From: Euperipatoides rowelli
Lineage: Eukaryota > Onychophora > Udeonychophora > Euonychophora > Peripatopsidae
Assembly (NCBI GenBank): GCA_003024985.2
Contig: PXIH01S0002010.1
Length of the DNA: 15,062 nt
Strand: one strand, 5' to 3'
Shown: positions 8,201-15,062 of the stretch, piece after piece
Layout of the letters: each line of letters begins with the position of its first letter
How positions within the stretch are numbered: the stretch's first letter is position 1
Translations under genes and position numbers: made by a program
The notes under the pieces: generated by a model
Told to the model about the DNA's origin: nothing
The model's database searches: none
What the model saw: the letters and a program-made list of their open reading frames with translations, nothing else

Positions 8201-11057
8201 ATATTTGTTCTCTGATAATTATACAAGACTAAAACCATCATTTTGAAACAAACTTGTGTCAAAGCTTCCTTCTCAATCAGTCATGTCAGATCACTATTGC
8301 TAATGGCCTTTGGTTTTGCGGGGGATTATCCTAAATCTTGCTGCAAGAATTATCAGGTTAGGCTTTGGCACTTCTATCATAATCAAGGGACAAATCCTAA
8401 TCAGTAACCGGCCCCTCATAATCAAGGGACAAATCCTAATCAGAGGCACCGGCCCCTCATAATCAAGGGACAAATCCTAATCAGAGGCACCGGCCCCTCA
8501 TAATCAAGGGACAAATCCTAATCAGAGGCACCGGCTTACAATCATAACGAAGATTTCCAATCTGTGGTCCGACAAATTTTTTTGTTCCGTACTTTGAACA
8601 TTTTTTTGACATTATTATTATTATTATTATAGGGCTTTATTTAACACAAAACATAATATGTACAATAAATTTAGGATATTTGAGACCCTAGCCCAAATGA
8701 AAATAAAGTTAATAAAATACATAAACATATTGAATTGTTCTGAATGTATCTTTGTCAGCTTTAACGTAGAAATAAAAAAGAAATCACCTTGTCTCCACAT
8801 TTAAAGAATGAATAAAACAGGAATAGCTTGTAAATTATAAAAACTTAAAAATAAATGCAAGACTATTAACAAAACGAAAAACACAACAAACAATATTCTC
8901 ATTGCGTAACTGCAACGAATCCTGGGGAACAGAGATGGACAAATCCCATGAACAGCCAGAAGCAGGGAAGCAAGAAGATAAGTCCACATAAAAGTTAATA
9001 ATAAAAAAGTTCATCAATGAACAAAGTACAAAAGACAAATCCATTGAGTAATATGTTCAAAATAACACGTCTCCATGATAGATGGCGACATGTTATGCGT
9101 TACGAAAGCATCAACTGAATTTTATTAAAATTCAAGATAATAGCTATTAACGCAAAAAAAGCATCACCATCAGAAGGATAAGTCATCACCGATCATCTCT
9201 GCTTGAAATAATACAATAAACAATCAAAAAATAAATAAAATATAAATAAATGACTATTTACAAAATAATAAAACAAACAACCGCAATGGTGCTACATCCG
9301 GGTGTTTATTATGGGTTATTATTCAACATTTTTTTAAAAAGTATATGGGGGGGGGGGTGACCTCTTAATCGATTGGGCGATCAATGGAATTTTTTTTTTT
9401 AATATATAAACCTTCAATATAAATAATATTGGAATTATAGAATTAAAACAATGGTTTGATATTAAAAAAAACATCAAGGTCAATAAGTAGATGGTGGTAG
9501 CAGGAGCTGAAAAGTTGAGAGCATTATGATTTAACAATTATTATAACTGCTATTCATTAATGGCATATCTGTAGCTGAGCTGAACTTAGAATGAATGTAA
9601 TTGATATTTAGTTTAATTGTTCCTAGTACTTATGAACAAACTATTATTCTCCACTAACCCTCACTGACATTTTACTCCATTTTTTTGTACCAGTGATATA
9701 ACTGCTTCCTATCATTTTTTTTTTTTGTCGATTGGTTTATTCATTTGTGAAAATGTGTTTCCACTATATTCTTATTCATCATGCTCTATCTCCACAGGCT
9801 TGTTACTCCTCTCATCCTCAATTGGAAATTCATAGGGGCTTCCTACCAAATTTGGTCTCATTCGGTTCAGTCATTTTGTATAATGGCATCTTGTCTATTC
9901 CTCCTCTCCACCCACACAATATCTGTACCCAACAAAAATCTTATATCCCACTGCCTCAAGCCAATGATCCTTATTAGCTTTCTATCAATTTGGTCAATAA
10001 GATCAGCTGTGTATAATATGGATCATTCAGTACTTCTGCCTTTAACATGTATTGACATATGGTAATGGTACCGGTACATTTTACATTTAAACATAGATCA
10101 AAAATTATTAAGGCATAGTCTTTTATAGTCTAAATTATTGTCTAAAATAATTCATTTTGTGGAGATAATCGTCAACTTTATTTTTAAACATATCCAAAGA
10201 TGTAGATGTAACCACCTCTAGTGGCAACAGATTCCAAACAGGTACTATCCGGCCAAGTATAAAATATTTTATTATATTTAGTTTAGAGCGGAAGACTGCC
10301 AATTTATACAAGTGTCCCCGTGTGGAAGAGTATTCAGCCAATTTAAAATATTTATCTGAGCTTAATTGTACCACTTGTTTATATACAAATGTTAGTCCGC
10401 CTCGGAACTGTCTTTCTCTCGGTGTAGTTATATTGTAATTTAACAAAAATGTTAAACGATCCGTGAAAGGCAAGCCTTTCAATTCTACCACCATTTTCGT
10501 AGATCTTCTAAAAAAACGTTCTAGTTTGTCATAAATCTCCTTTCATACCTACAGTATATAAGTGTCATATAAAGTTTGGCCAAAGTAGAATCAGCCATTT
10601 GGGAATGAGATGTACCGTAATATAATAAAATTGCCCAATATTATATAAGATTGTAATTCTGTTTTTTAAATTGTATTGCAGGTTTCTATGTTCGTTTGAG
10701 TGGTCAAGATGTTGGGCGAGGGACATTCAGCAATAGGCATTTCATGTTTGTAGATCAGCAGACCAGCGATATTTATATTCCTTTGAACCATATGATCGAC
10801 AATCAAAAAGGATTCTTAGAGGTAACGCTATCTTTCAGTTTAAATTTTGTGATATTGCATTTAGAAATAATAAAAAATTAATTGTGATAAATATTTTTAG
10901 GTTGCCAATAGTCCTCTGTCTGAAGAGGCAGTGTTAGGCTTTGAATATGGCATGAGCATTGAAAATCCTAAGTTTTTAGTCATTTGGGAAGCCCAGTTTG
11001 GTGATTTCTTCAATGGGGCTCAGATCATCATCGATACTTTTATTTCTTCAGGAGAAA
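2042..11057 (+). CDS. DHTKD1: DHTKD1-like 2-oxoadipate dehydrogenase E1, partial gene (six internal exons)
   Basis: Exons 2042-2233, 3399-3500, 6155-6286, 6397-6517, 10682-10821 and 10901-11057 join into 844 nt (281 codons plus one base) with no stop, all with GT-AG introns. Motifs seen in order: [13 protein letters not shown], a ThDP-domain segment shared by the 2-oxoacid dehydrogenase E1 family; [35 protein letters not shown], with the glutamate expected to contact the thiamine aminopyrimidine; and [13 protein letters not shown]. The WGHNELD, VGRGTF and [10 protein letters not shown] variants point to DHTKD1 rather than OGDH, which has NGHNEMDEP, VERGTF and a different FELG segment. The known family role is decarboxylation of 2-oxoadipate in the mitochondrial matrix, with DLST and DLD, to form glutaryl-CoA in lysine, hydroxylysine and tryptophan breakdown. 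The family protein is about 900 residues, so roughly the middle third is present. The transit peptide, the early ThDP domain and the C-terminal domain lie outside. No frame damage is seen, so the gene is probably functional. Confidence 0.93.
2234..3398 (+). other. Intron (1165 bp), nothing recognised inside
   Basis: Bounded by GTAAGT and TTCTAG, phase 0. AT-rich with poly-T tracts. I see no exon, repeat pair or conserved coding stretch in it. Confidence 0.85.
3399..3500 (+). CDS. DHTKD1: DHTKD1 exon B (34 codons, linker)
   Basis: The acceptor TGTTCTAG ends at 3398 and the donor GTAAGT starts at 3501. Both boundaries are phase 0. The exon encodes [17 protein letters not shown] followed by a charged helical stretch ending YKPK. 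It corresponds to the family's GLMTQEEVSEI-type linker after the AEHL segment. The exon is too short to be found by a long-ORF search and was placed by splice sites plus family order. Confidence 0.88.
3746..3978. repeat. Long inverted repeat, arms about 110-115 bp
   Basis: The left arm 3746-3860 and right arm 3869-3978 are near-complementary around a GATATC centre (3863-3868). Shared blocks include TTGCATGAGTGTAAATCA, AAAGTGCAAAGAA and a CCATTTAATARCATATTTT block. The arm sequence is related to the tandem units at 4570-4975 (AAATCNCATAAGAGTGGCTG, then CAAAGTGCAAAGAGAAAATC), so this is an inverted pair from the same repeat family. Confidence 0.85.
4011..4569. mobile_element. Tigger/mariner-like non-autonomous element, 559 bp
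   Basis: The left end CAGGTAATTCTTGATTTTC and the complement of the right end, CAGATAATTCTAGATTTAC, agree at 16 of 19 positions. TA occurs on both sides (4009-4010 and 4570-4571), the target duplication of Tc1/mariner elements. The CAG start, a CGCTGG just inside the left end and internal TGTAAATCGAAAA-type repeats resemble pogo/Tigger ends. No transposase ORF is present. It interrupts a unit of the surrounding repeat array. Confidence 0.65.
5584..5605. promoter_or_regulatory. 22-bp dyad centred on CACGTG
   Basis: TGGATAGGCACGTGCTTATC followed by CA reads almost the same on both strands (one mismatched pair). The centre is a CACGTG E-box (5592-5597), a known target of bHLH factors. It lies in an intron. 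It may be chance or part of a repeat, and regulation is not shown. Confidence 0.25.
6155..6286 (+). CDS. DHTKD1: DHTKD1 exon C (44 codons)
   Basis: The acceptor TTTTTAG ends at 6154 and the donor is GTACTT at 6287, a weaker site lacking the usual +5 G. Both boundaries are phase 0. The exon encodes [13 protein letters not shown], then [20 protein letters not shown] and HMPQTW. This matches the DHTKD1 segment of HWQGL and TGVPLDLLRFVGMKSVEVP type and differs from OGDH. It is paired across a 110-bp intron with the next exon. Confidence 0.9.
6397..6517 (+). CDS. DHTKD1: DHTKD1 exon D (40 codons plus 1 nt)
   Basis: The acceptor is a run of T ending in AG at 6395-6396 and the donor GTATGT starts at 6518. 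It begins in phase 0 and ends after the first base of a Gly codon. The exon encodes [16 protein letters not shown], then [17 protein letters not shown]. The [13 protein letters not shown] helix opens the transketolase-like pyrimidine domain and fits the DHTKD1 DWATAEALALGSLL pattern. Confidence 0.92.
6925..6946. repeat. Perfect 22-bp palindrome of ACAGTATA type
   Basis: ATATACAGTAT is followed directly by its complement ATACTGTATAT. Further ACAGTATA copies flank it (about 6908 and 6952). A TG-rich tract follows at 6957-6976. It is likely a simple-repeat hotspot. Confidence 0.8.
7072..7120. repeat. 22-bp-arm hairpin with 5-nt loop
   Basis: The left arm 7072-7093 (ending CTTCTGCCAC) pairs with 7099-7120 (starting GTGGTAGATG) with three mismatches around the loop TGTTT. 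It is compact and GC-richer than its flanks. It is shorter than a typical microRNA precursor. No identity is assigned. Confidence 0.6.
7676..7715. promoter_or_regulatory. Inverted pair of CCAAT boxes
   Basis: CTGCTATTGG (7676-7685) and its exact complement CCAATAGCAG (7706-7715) are separated by 20 bp. The pair lies about 55 bp upstream of a TATA-like box. CCAAT is the NF-Y core site. Promoter activity is inferred from spacing only. Confidence 0.35.
7769..7778 (+). promoter_or_regulatory. TATA-like box CTATAAAAGC
   Basis: A good match to a TATA box, in a GC-richer context and downstream of the CCAAT pair. A transcription start would be expected about 25-30 bp downstream, near 7800. No transcript evidence is available. 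Confidence 0.35.
8377..8534. repeat. Minisatellite, four copies of a 41-bp unit
   Basis: Copies of TCATAATCAAGGGACAAATC, continuing CTAATCAGAGGCACCGGCCCC, start at 8377, 8416, 8457 and 8498. The last three are essentially identical. The first has TCAGTAACC in place of TCAGAGGCACC, giving a 39-bp step. The last ends at CCGG (8531-8534). The near identity indicates recent tandem duplication in otherwise decayed DNA. Confidence 0.95.
8611..8780 (-). mobile_element. 3' tail of a minus-strand retroposon with (ATA)n end
   Basis: Read on the minus strand, the sequence ends TGTTAAATAAAGCCCT followed by an ATA/TAA microsatellite (plus-strand ATT repeats at 8611-8630). An AATAAA signal just before a short-repeat tail is typical of the 3' ends of several LINE and SINE families. 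How far it extends toward 9300 is unclear, and the small minus-strand ORFs there (8801-9044) match nothing recognised. Confidence 0.4.
10135..10542 (-). pseudogene. LINE reverse-transcriptase ORF, C-terminal fragment
   Basis: Read on the minus strand, the open frame runs from 10542 to the TAA at 10135-10137 (135 codons). It contains [52 protein letters not shown] and [20 protein letters not shown]. These match the C-terminal end of many non-LTR retrotransposon polymerases: the R(R)xTKLVPxLKxLxYxxRL block, RGDLIxVYK, the TRGHxxKL block, and VVxxWNSLPxxVVxAxSLxxFKxRLD. An in-frame stop (10543-10545) precedes it, and the RT catalytic core is absent, as in a 5'-truncated copy. It sits antisense to DHTKD1, with its 5' edge about 140 bp before an exon. 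The ATG at 10494 is internal and is not a real start. Confidence 0.85.
10682..10821 (+). CDS. DHTKD1: DHTKD1 exon E (GQDVGRGTF motif)
   Basis: The acceptor TATTGCAG ends at 10681 and the donor GTAACG starts at 10822. The first two bases complete the Gly codon begun at 6517, and the exon ends in phase 0. It encodes [19 protein letters not shown], then [30 protein letters not shown] is a hallmark of the pyrimidine-binding domain of these E1 enzymes. The frame stays open past the donor to about 10881, which is intron. Confidence 0.94.
10901..11057 (+). CDS. DHTKD1: DHTKD1 exon F ([19 protein letters not shown])
   Basis: The acceptor ATTTTTAG ends at 10900, after an intron of only 79 bp, and the donor GTAAGT starts at 11058. 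It begins in phase 0 and ends after one base of the next codon. The exon encodes [19 protein letters not shown], then [19 protein letters not shown] and TFISSGE. This is the most conserved part of the pyrimidine domain. The next family segment (KWLLQSG, HGYDGAGPEHSS type) was looked for by eye to 15062 and not found, so the following exon is probably beyond the window. Confidence 0.95.
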
Positions 11058-12238
11058 GTAAGTGAATGTCATTATTGTTAATAAAAAAAATGGTGAAAAT
11101 AGAATAATGTTTTGCCAAGTTCTTGCAAATCAATTTTAAAACGCACAAAGTTTTACAGTACGGTAGATAAACAGATTTCTAGAAGTTTAAAAGCGAAAAG
11201 AAATAAAGATTTTTATAGCCAATGTTATTTTAAACATTTTCAGAAATTAATAACTGATAATTTATATGAAAAGATATACCATTGGTATTCTTAACTGTTT
11301 TATGTGATCTCCAAATAGTCTCTTTTATGTTTTGGGATTGTCCAATCAGCTCTGGTATTACTAAAATTCACTTCACTAAGATTGAGAAAAAATTATCATT
11401 GGATTAGAATCTTAACATTTTAAATTTACCATTAAATTTAAAGATTAAAAAAAATAAATCATAATTATCTTTTCAGTTTGGGCCTGGAGATGCAAAATCA
11501 TATTTAAAGAAGCTAGGGGGGATGCATATTATCTAAGTTCTTACAAGAGAAAATGTGTCAAATTTATATAAAAGGCTTGTTTCTAATGCCATCTGACCAA
11601 CTTATCAAGTATTGGGCCTTGAAAATCCTTAGTCATATTGTTAATGCATAGTTCAAAACGTAGTGGGCAATGTAGAAACTGGTTTTTCTTAGTGTATGGT
11701 AATGCACCTTTTGTAAATGATTCACCATTTAATTCTAGTTGTAAAGTGTATTAATATTAGACTAGTCAAACCCGTCGAAATCGACAAATTTTTTTTTTTT
11801 TGGCCCAGAATTTTGTGTCCTGTTTGGAAGTATGGTAAGCACCCCATGTTATTTGCTCCCCCCCATCCCCATCAAAAATGGGCAAAATTTGCTCTCCCCC
11901 CCTATCCCCTCCAAAAATGGGAAATGATGGCATTCAATTGGGCCTCCCCCACCCTAGCACCCCCATGTGATTCTAGACCTCTAGACAAATTTTAAATTTG
12001 AACGTAATCGGAGCAATTTAAAAAAATTAGATTTTTGGGGCCCCCATAGCACCCCCATGGGACCACCTAGGACATTGACCTTTTATATACATACTCTAGA
12101 CCTTTAGTGTAACCGAAATTTGCAATTTGAACTTGATCTGAGCATTTTAAAAAATTTAGATTTTTTGGCCATCCCTTGCACCCCCATGTGACCACCTAGG
12201 TCCTTGACCTTTTATATACATATTGTAGACCTCTACGG

Positions 12239-13254
12239 CAGAGAGCTGCACGGGCCAAAAATTAGGGCCCGAACCCGACCTGACATATTTTTGAAAATAC
12301 CCGAAACCTGACCCATTTTTTTTATCTCAATTTTTTTACCTGAAAAAAAATGTAAAAAAAACCCCACATAAGACCTGACTAATTAAAAAAAATAATAATA
12401 AAAAACATAAATAATAACTATTAGCTAAATATAAAAACAAATACAATACCTAATACAATTCAACTAATATTTGTTATTTAAAATTTTAACTTTAAAGAAG
12501 CAGGTATTATAAATAATATTTCATTGAGTGATAATTAAAAAGTTGCTATATAATGAATATTATAGCATCTGATTTTATAATGTTTAAAATAACTAATATA
12601 ATAAAGGTAGGTATTATTAGATATTACAGTAGGTATTCTTAGGTAGTCTTAGGTATTCATAGGTATTCTTAGATACTCAGGTATTCTTAGGTACTCTTAG
12701 ATATTCTTAGGTACTCTTAGGTATTATTAGGTACTCAGGTAGTCTTAGGTATTTTTAGGTACTCTAAGGTATTAGGTACTTACTGTATGTATTCTTAGGT
12801 ACTCTTGGGTATTCTTAGGTACTCTTAGGTATCTAAGAATACCTAAGAATACTTAAGAGTACCTGAGAATACCTAAGAATACCTTAGAATTCCTAAGACT
12901 ACCTAATACCTAATAATACCTGCTTTTATTATATTAGATAGTTATTTTAAACATTATAAAATTAGATACCTGTATTATTCAATAATGTTCAAATTTATTA
13001 TAAAATAAAAATAAAAGAAATTAATACGTAAAGTTCGGGTATTTTTTTTCTGTCGGGTATATTAATTTAAAAAAAAAAAACAACAAAACACCTGTCGGGC
13101 TAAAATCTGTAAATTTCAATACACGACTAAAAACCCAACCCTTAAAAAAAAAAAAACCCGCCCGAAAAATTACCTGACAAAATGTTACCCAACCCGATCG
13201 GGACGGGTTTTTTTTTTGGGTACCCATCGGGTCGGGTACCCGTGCAGCTCTCTG
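12239..13254. mobile_element. Complete non-autonomous hAT element, 1016 bp
   Basis: The ends CAGAGAGCTGCACGGG (12239-12254) and its exact complement (13239-13254) are perfect 16-bp terminal inverted repeats. CTCTACGG flanks it on both sides (12231-12238 and 13255-13262), an exact 8-bp target duplication. CAG-type ends with 8-bp duplications define the hAT superfamily. CCCGA-type subterminal repeats follow each end. There is no transposase, and the interior is a large hairpin (see 12554-12990). The minus-strand ORF at 13021-13284 lies across its end and is spurious. The intact ends suggest a fairly recent insertion. Confidence 0.93.
12554..12990. repeat. Long hairpin with minisatellite stem inside the hAT element
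   Basis: The outer arms 12554-12620 and 12910-12990 are near-complementary, sharing blocks such as ATTTTATAATGTTTAAAATA and AATATAATAAA. Between them a roughly 10-bp unit, TCTTAGGTAT/C, repeats about twenty times. The unit runs in one orientation to about 12830 and then in the opposite one (CCTAAGAATA) to about 12905. The two halves are unequal, about 210 and 75 bp. Confidence 0.88.
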
Positions 13255-14792
13255 CTCTACGGTAACACCAACTTCAAATTCCAACTTAATTGGACCAACC
13301 TTTGGGGAGAAAATTCAATTTCAAGAGTTCGGAATTACAGATAAACAGAGAAAATTTGTTTTTTAATATATTAATTTTAATAAAGTTTTTATTATAAAAT
13401 CAAAAAATTTATTAACATTAAAAAAAATAAAAGAAAATAATTAAATTTATTATTGTGAATTAAGAATTTGTAAAAAGAAAATATATAATTTAAATTAAGT
13501 TATAACAACAAGAAAGAATGTCTTACTCAGGACTCGGCAAAATCATTTACCAACTATCACTTGGCTAACTTAATTTTTGCTTTGTCTAGTTCAATTTCAC
13601 GAAGTCAATAGCCAAAATGTCTAGTACAATATTAAACAAATATTGAATTGAAAACACAGTTGAATTTTACAGTGTAGGAAATAAGCAGGATTGTATCGCC
13701 AAAATGCGATAAAAATTCCTTGGTTTGCTTTTCAAGTTTTAAGATGAATTACAGAAATTTGCAAATCATATTATTTACTCAAGATCTTAAGAAAAAATTT
13801 AATTTGTGCAAAATTCCTTGTTATCTATGTATAAAAAAAAATTGGGTCACTATAAATTATTAAAAATAGATTGAATAAGATTGTTAAAATGAATGATCTA
13901 CAGTATTTATTAGCAATATTAGGTCAAAATTCATTAACAAATTCATTATAATATGGGACACTTTACTTAGAATGAGTTTCACCATGTTGACCTTATGATT
14001 ACAATATAAAATCTCATGCTCATTATGAAGATTCATCTCCGTATGCGCTAATAAGAATATATTTTTTAAAATGTATGCTTTTACAAGCTTATTTTATTGG
14101 ATTCTGATTTGTTTTATTAGATTTTCTCATGCTAATTTGAGAAAATATCTCTGTTTAAAGGTATTTTAATCGCCATCCATGTAATGAATAAGTTCTCTAC
14201 TCATGTTAAATCTCATTAGACGGTACTCTATGACAAATTTTACGGCATCTTGAATATTATTTTACACCATCATCTAGCTTTAACGTTATCGGGCCACAAA
14301 TCATGATATTTTTAAAAGGGCGGACAAATGAAATGCTTTTGCGATTGTAGGTTAGATTAGATAATGTTACAGTATATAGTGTCTAGAAATTTGCCCACAA
14401 TAAATGAAGCTCCTTATTCCTTTCTAATAATTATTCGGAGATTTTTCCACATATAATAACTTAAATTATCAGTAAAATTAAGCGATTTAGATAATGTGAT
14501 TTGCAGCTTTCGTTATGCAAGGTGTTTTTTATCCATAATGTTGAAAAATCATTGTTCAATGTCCCTACAGTCAAAAGAAAGAAATTGTTGCATAATGATA
14601 TTTTGAATACATGTAATTCCTGTATCTATTTAATTATATTTGAGTTCATAATCATTAATTCATTTAACATTTAATTGGGATACCTAATATATGTATATAT
14701 AGAAAAGTATTGTTAATATTTAATTATGTAGGACATTATACTCTGTTACACTGCCTTTAATAAGGGATAGCATGTATTGAACTTATCACTAA

Positions 14793-14996
14793 GGCTACGT
14801 TTTTTTAAAAATCTCTGAGTGCCCTGAGAACTATAGAGAAAGCTTTGAATCTGGAGAAGTCAGATTTTAAAAAAAATCGGAGATTCTCTATTGCGGATTT
14901 TAATAATCCCTGATGAACTCGGAGAACTATCTGAGAAGTCTCTGACGTCTCCAAGAAAAAGCATCAGGATTCGGAGAAGTACCCACAATGCATTGT
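14793..14996 (+). repeat. GAGAA-rich interspersed repeat
   Basis: It begins GGCTACGTTTTTTTAAAAAT followed by CTCTGAG, like the repeat at 970. It then carries many GAGAACT/GAGAAGT motifs (for example near 14837, 14866, 14931 and 14975). A 12-bp palindrome ACAATGCATTGT lies at 14985-14996. It probably belongs to a DNA transposon family, and the right border is not defined. Confidence 0.45.
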
Positions 14997-15062
14997 AACA
15001 CAATCAAAATCCAAAATGGAGGAAAATAAACTTTATTGAAATTTATGTGTGTCAAATATGAT

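Larger units (their letters stand above)
6518..10681 (+). other. Intron (4164 bp) rich in repeats
   Basis: Bounded by GTATGT and TTGCAG, phase 1. It contains alternating ACAGTATA dyads (6770-7390), the LTR-like segment, a minisatellite, a retroposon tail and a LINE fragment, each listed separately. The stretch 8780-9730 is AT-rich with a G-run near 9347 and shows no recognisable gene. The stretch 9730-10130 is somewhat GC-richer and not recognised. Confidence 0.85.
11838..13312. repeat. C-rich tandem repeats, split by a hAT insertion
   Basis: A short-unit pair (TTGCTC, C-run, ATCCCC, CAAAAATGGG) occupies about 11850-11921. Longer units follow, each with GCACCCCCATGTGA, CACCTAGG, TTGACCTTTTATATACATA, TAGACCTCTA and a TTTGAACTTGATCTGAGC-type block. 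GCACCCCC cores lie at 11957, 12049 and 12178, so the full period is 129 bp and the first unit carries a deletion. The third unit breaks off at 12238 and resumes at 13263. C-rich composition is unusual for this region. Origin unknown. Confidence 0.7.
11058..15062 (+). other. Intron following exon F, extends past the window
   Basis: It opens with GTAAGT. No continuation of the E1 protein was found. It holds C-rich tandem units, a complete hAT element and a GAGAA-rich repeat, listed separately. The stretches 11058-11790 and 13300-14790 are AT-rich with no gene recognised. Confidence 0.75.

Noticed and set aside
8801-9044. Two overlapping minus-strand ORFs near the retroposon tail
   Set aside because: No reverse-transcriptase or other motif was visible. 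Probably retroposon 3' untranslated sequence or chance.
9732-10065. Overlapping + strand ORFs of 81 and 94 residues
   Set aside because: No recognised motif. Two overlapping frames of similar length in a GC-richer patch suggest chance. The minus strand has a weak LINE-like [10 protein letters not shown] reading, too short to call.
11461-11515. TTTTCAG followed by TTTGGGCCTGGAGATGC as the next DHTKD1 exon
   Set aside because: The translation does not match the expected KWLLQSG-type segment, and a phase-1 join gives no family similarity.
12600-12910. Regularly spaced short repeats as a CRISPR-like array
   Set aside because: There are no unique spacers, the unit is about 10 bp, the orientation flips midway and the DNA is eukaryotic. 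It is the minisatellite core of the hAT element.
13021-13284. Minus-strand 87-residue ORF
   Set aside because: It spans the right end of the hAT element and its flank, with low-complexity Phe/Lys tracts from poly-A/T.
1-15062. A new multi-gene biological system
   Set aside because: Only one known metabolic gene and transposon remnants are supported. Nothing suggests a gene cluster.

Overview
This is eukaryotic, almost certainly animal, genomic DNA. It is very AT-rich, has GT-AG introns of 79 bp to more than 4 kb, and carries many degenerate transposon remnants and no bacterial-style gene arrangement. The only confidently recognised gene lies on the + strand and is partial. Six consecutive internal exons (2042-2233, 3399-3500, 6155-6286, 6397-6517, 10682-10821, 10901-11057) splice without a frame break into about 281 residues. 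These match the middle of the DHTKD1 family (2-oxoadipate dehydrogenase E1, a mitochondrial thiamine-diphosphate enzyme of lysine and tryptophan catabolism). The first and last exons lie outside the window. The host is probably an AT-rich invertebrate. A Hydra-like cnidarian or a mollusc would fit, but the sequence does not settle this.

Region by region: 1-2041 is upstream intron, with a possible hAT-type terminus (255-426), a CTCCGAG-containing repeat (970-1063), a perfect-stem hairpin (1368-1409) and a foldback MITE-like element (1557-1784). The intron 3501-6154 holds a degenerate tandem array of about 110-130 bp units (about 3746-4975). One end of the array is an inverted pair, and a 559-bp Tigger/mariner-like element (4011-4569, TA target duplication) sits inside one unit. 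The 4.2-kb intron 6518-10681 holds a dyad-rich stretch, a GC-richer LTR-like segment with CCAAT and TATA-like signals (about 7493-8089), a young 41-bp minisatellite (8377-8534), the 3' tail of a minus-strand retroposon (8611-about 8780) and the C-terminal end of a minus-strand LINE reverse-transcriptase ORF (10135-10542).

The last intron (11058 to the window end) holds C-rich tandem units (about 11830-12238, continuing at 13263). They are interrupted by a complete 1016-bp non-autonomous hAT element (12239-13254) with perfect 16-bp terminal inverted repeats, an exact 8-bp target duplication and a long minisatellite hairpin in its centre. A second GAGAA-rich repeat (14793-14996) begins like the one at 970.

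There is one gene and no operon or gene cluster. The remaining structure is best read as layered intronic transposon history. I found no convincing new biological system. The most interesting items are the two nested insertions and the foldback hAT element with an inverted minisatellite core.
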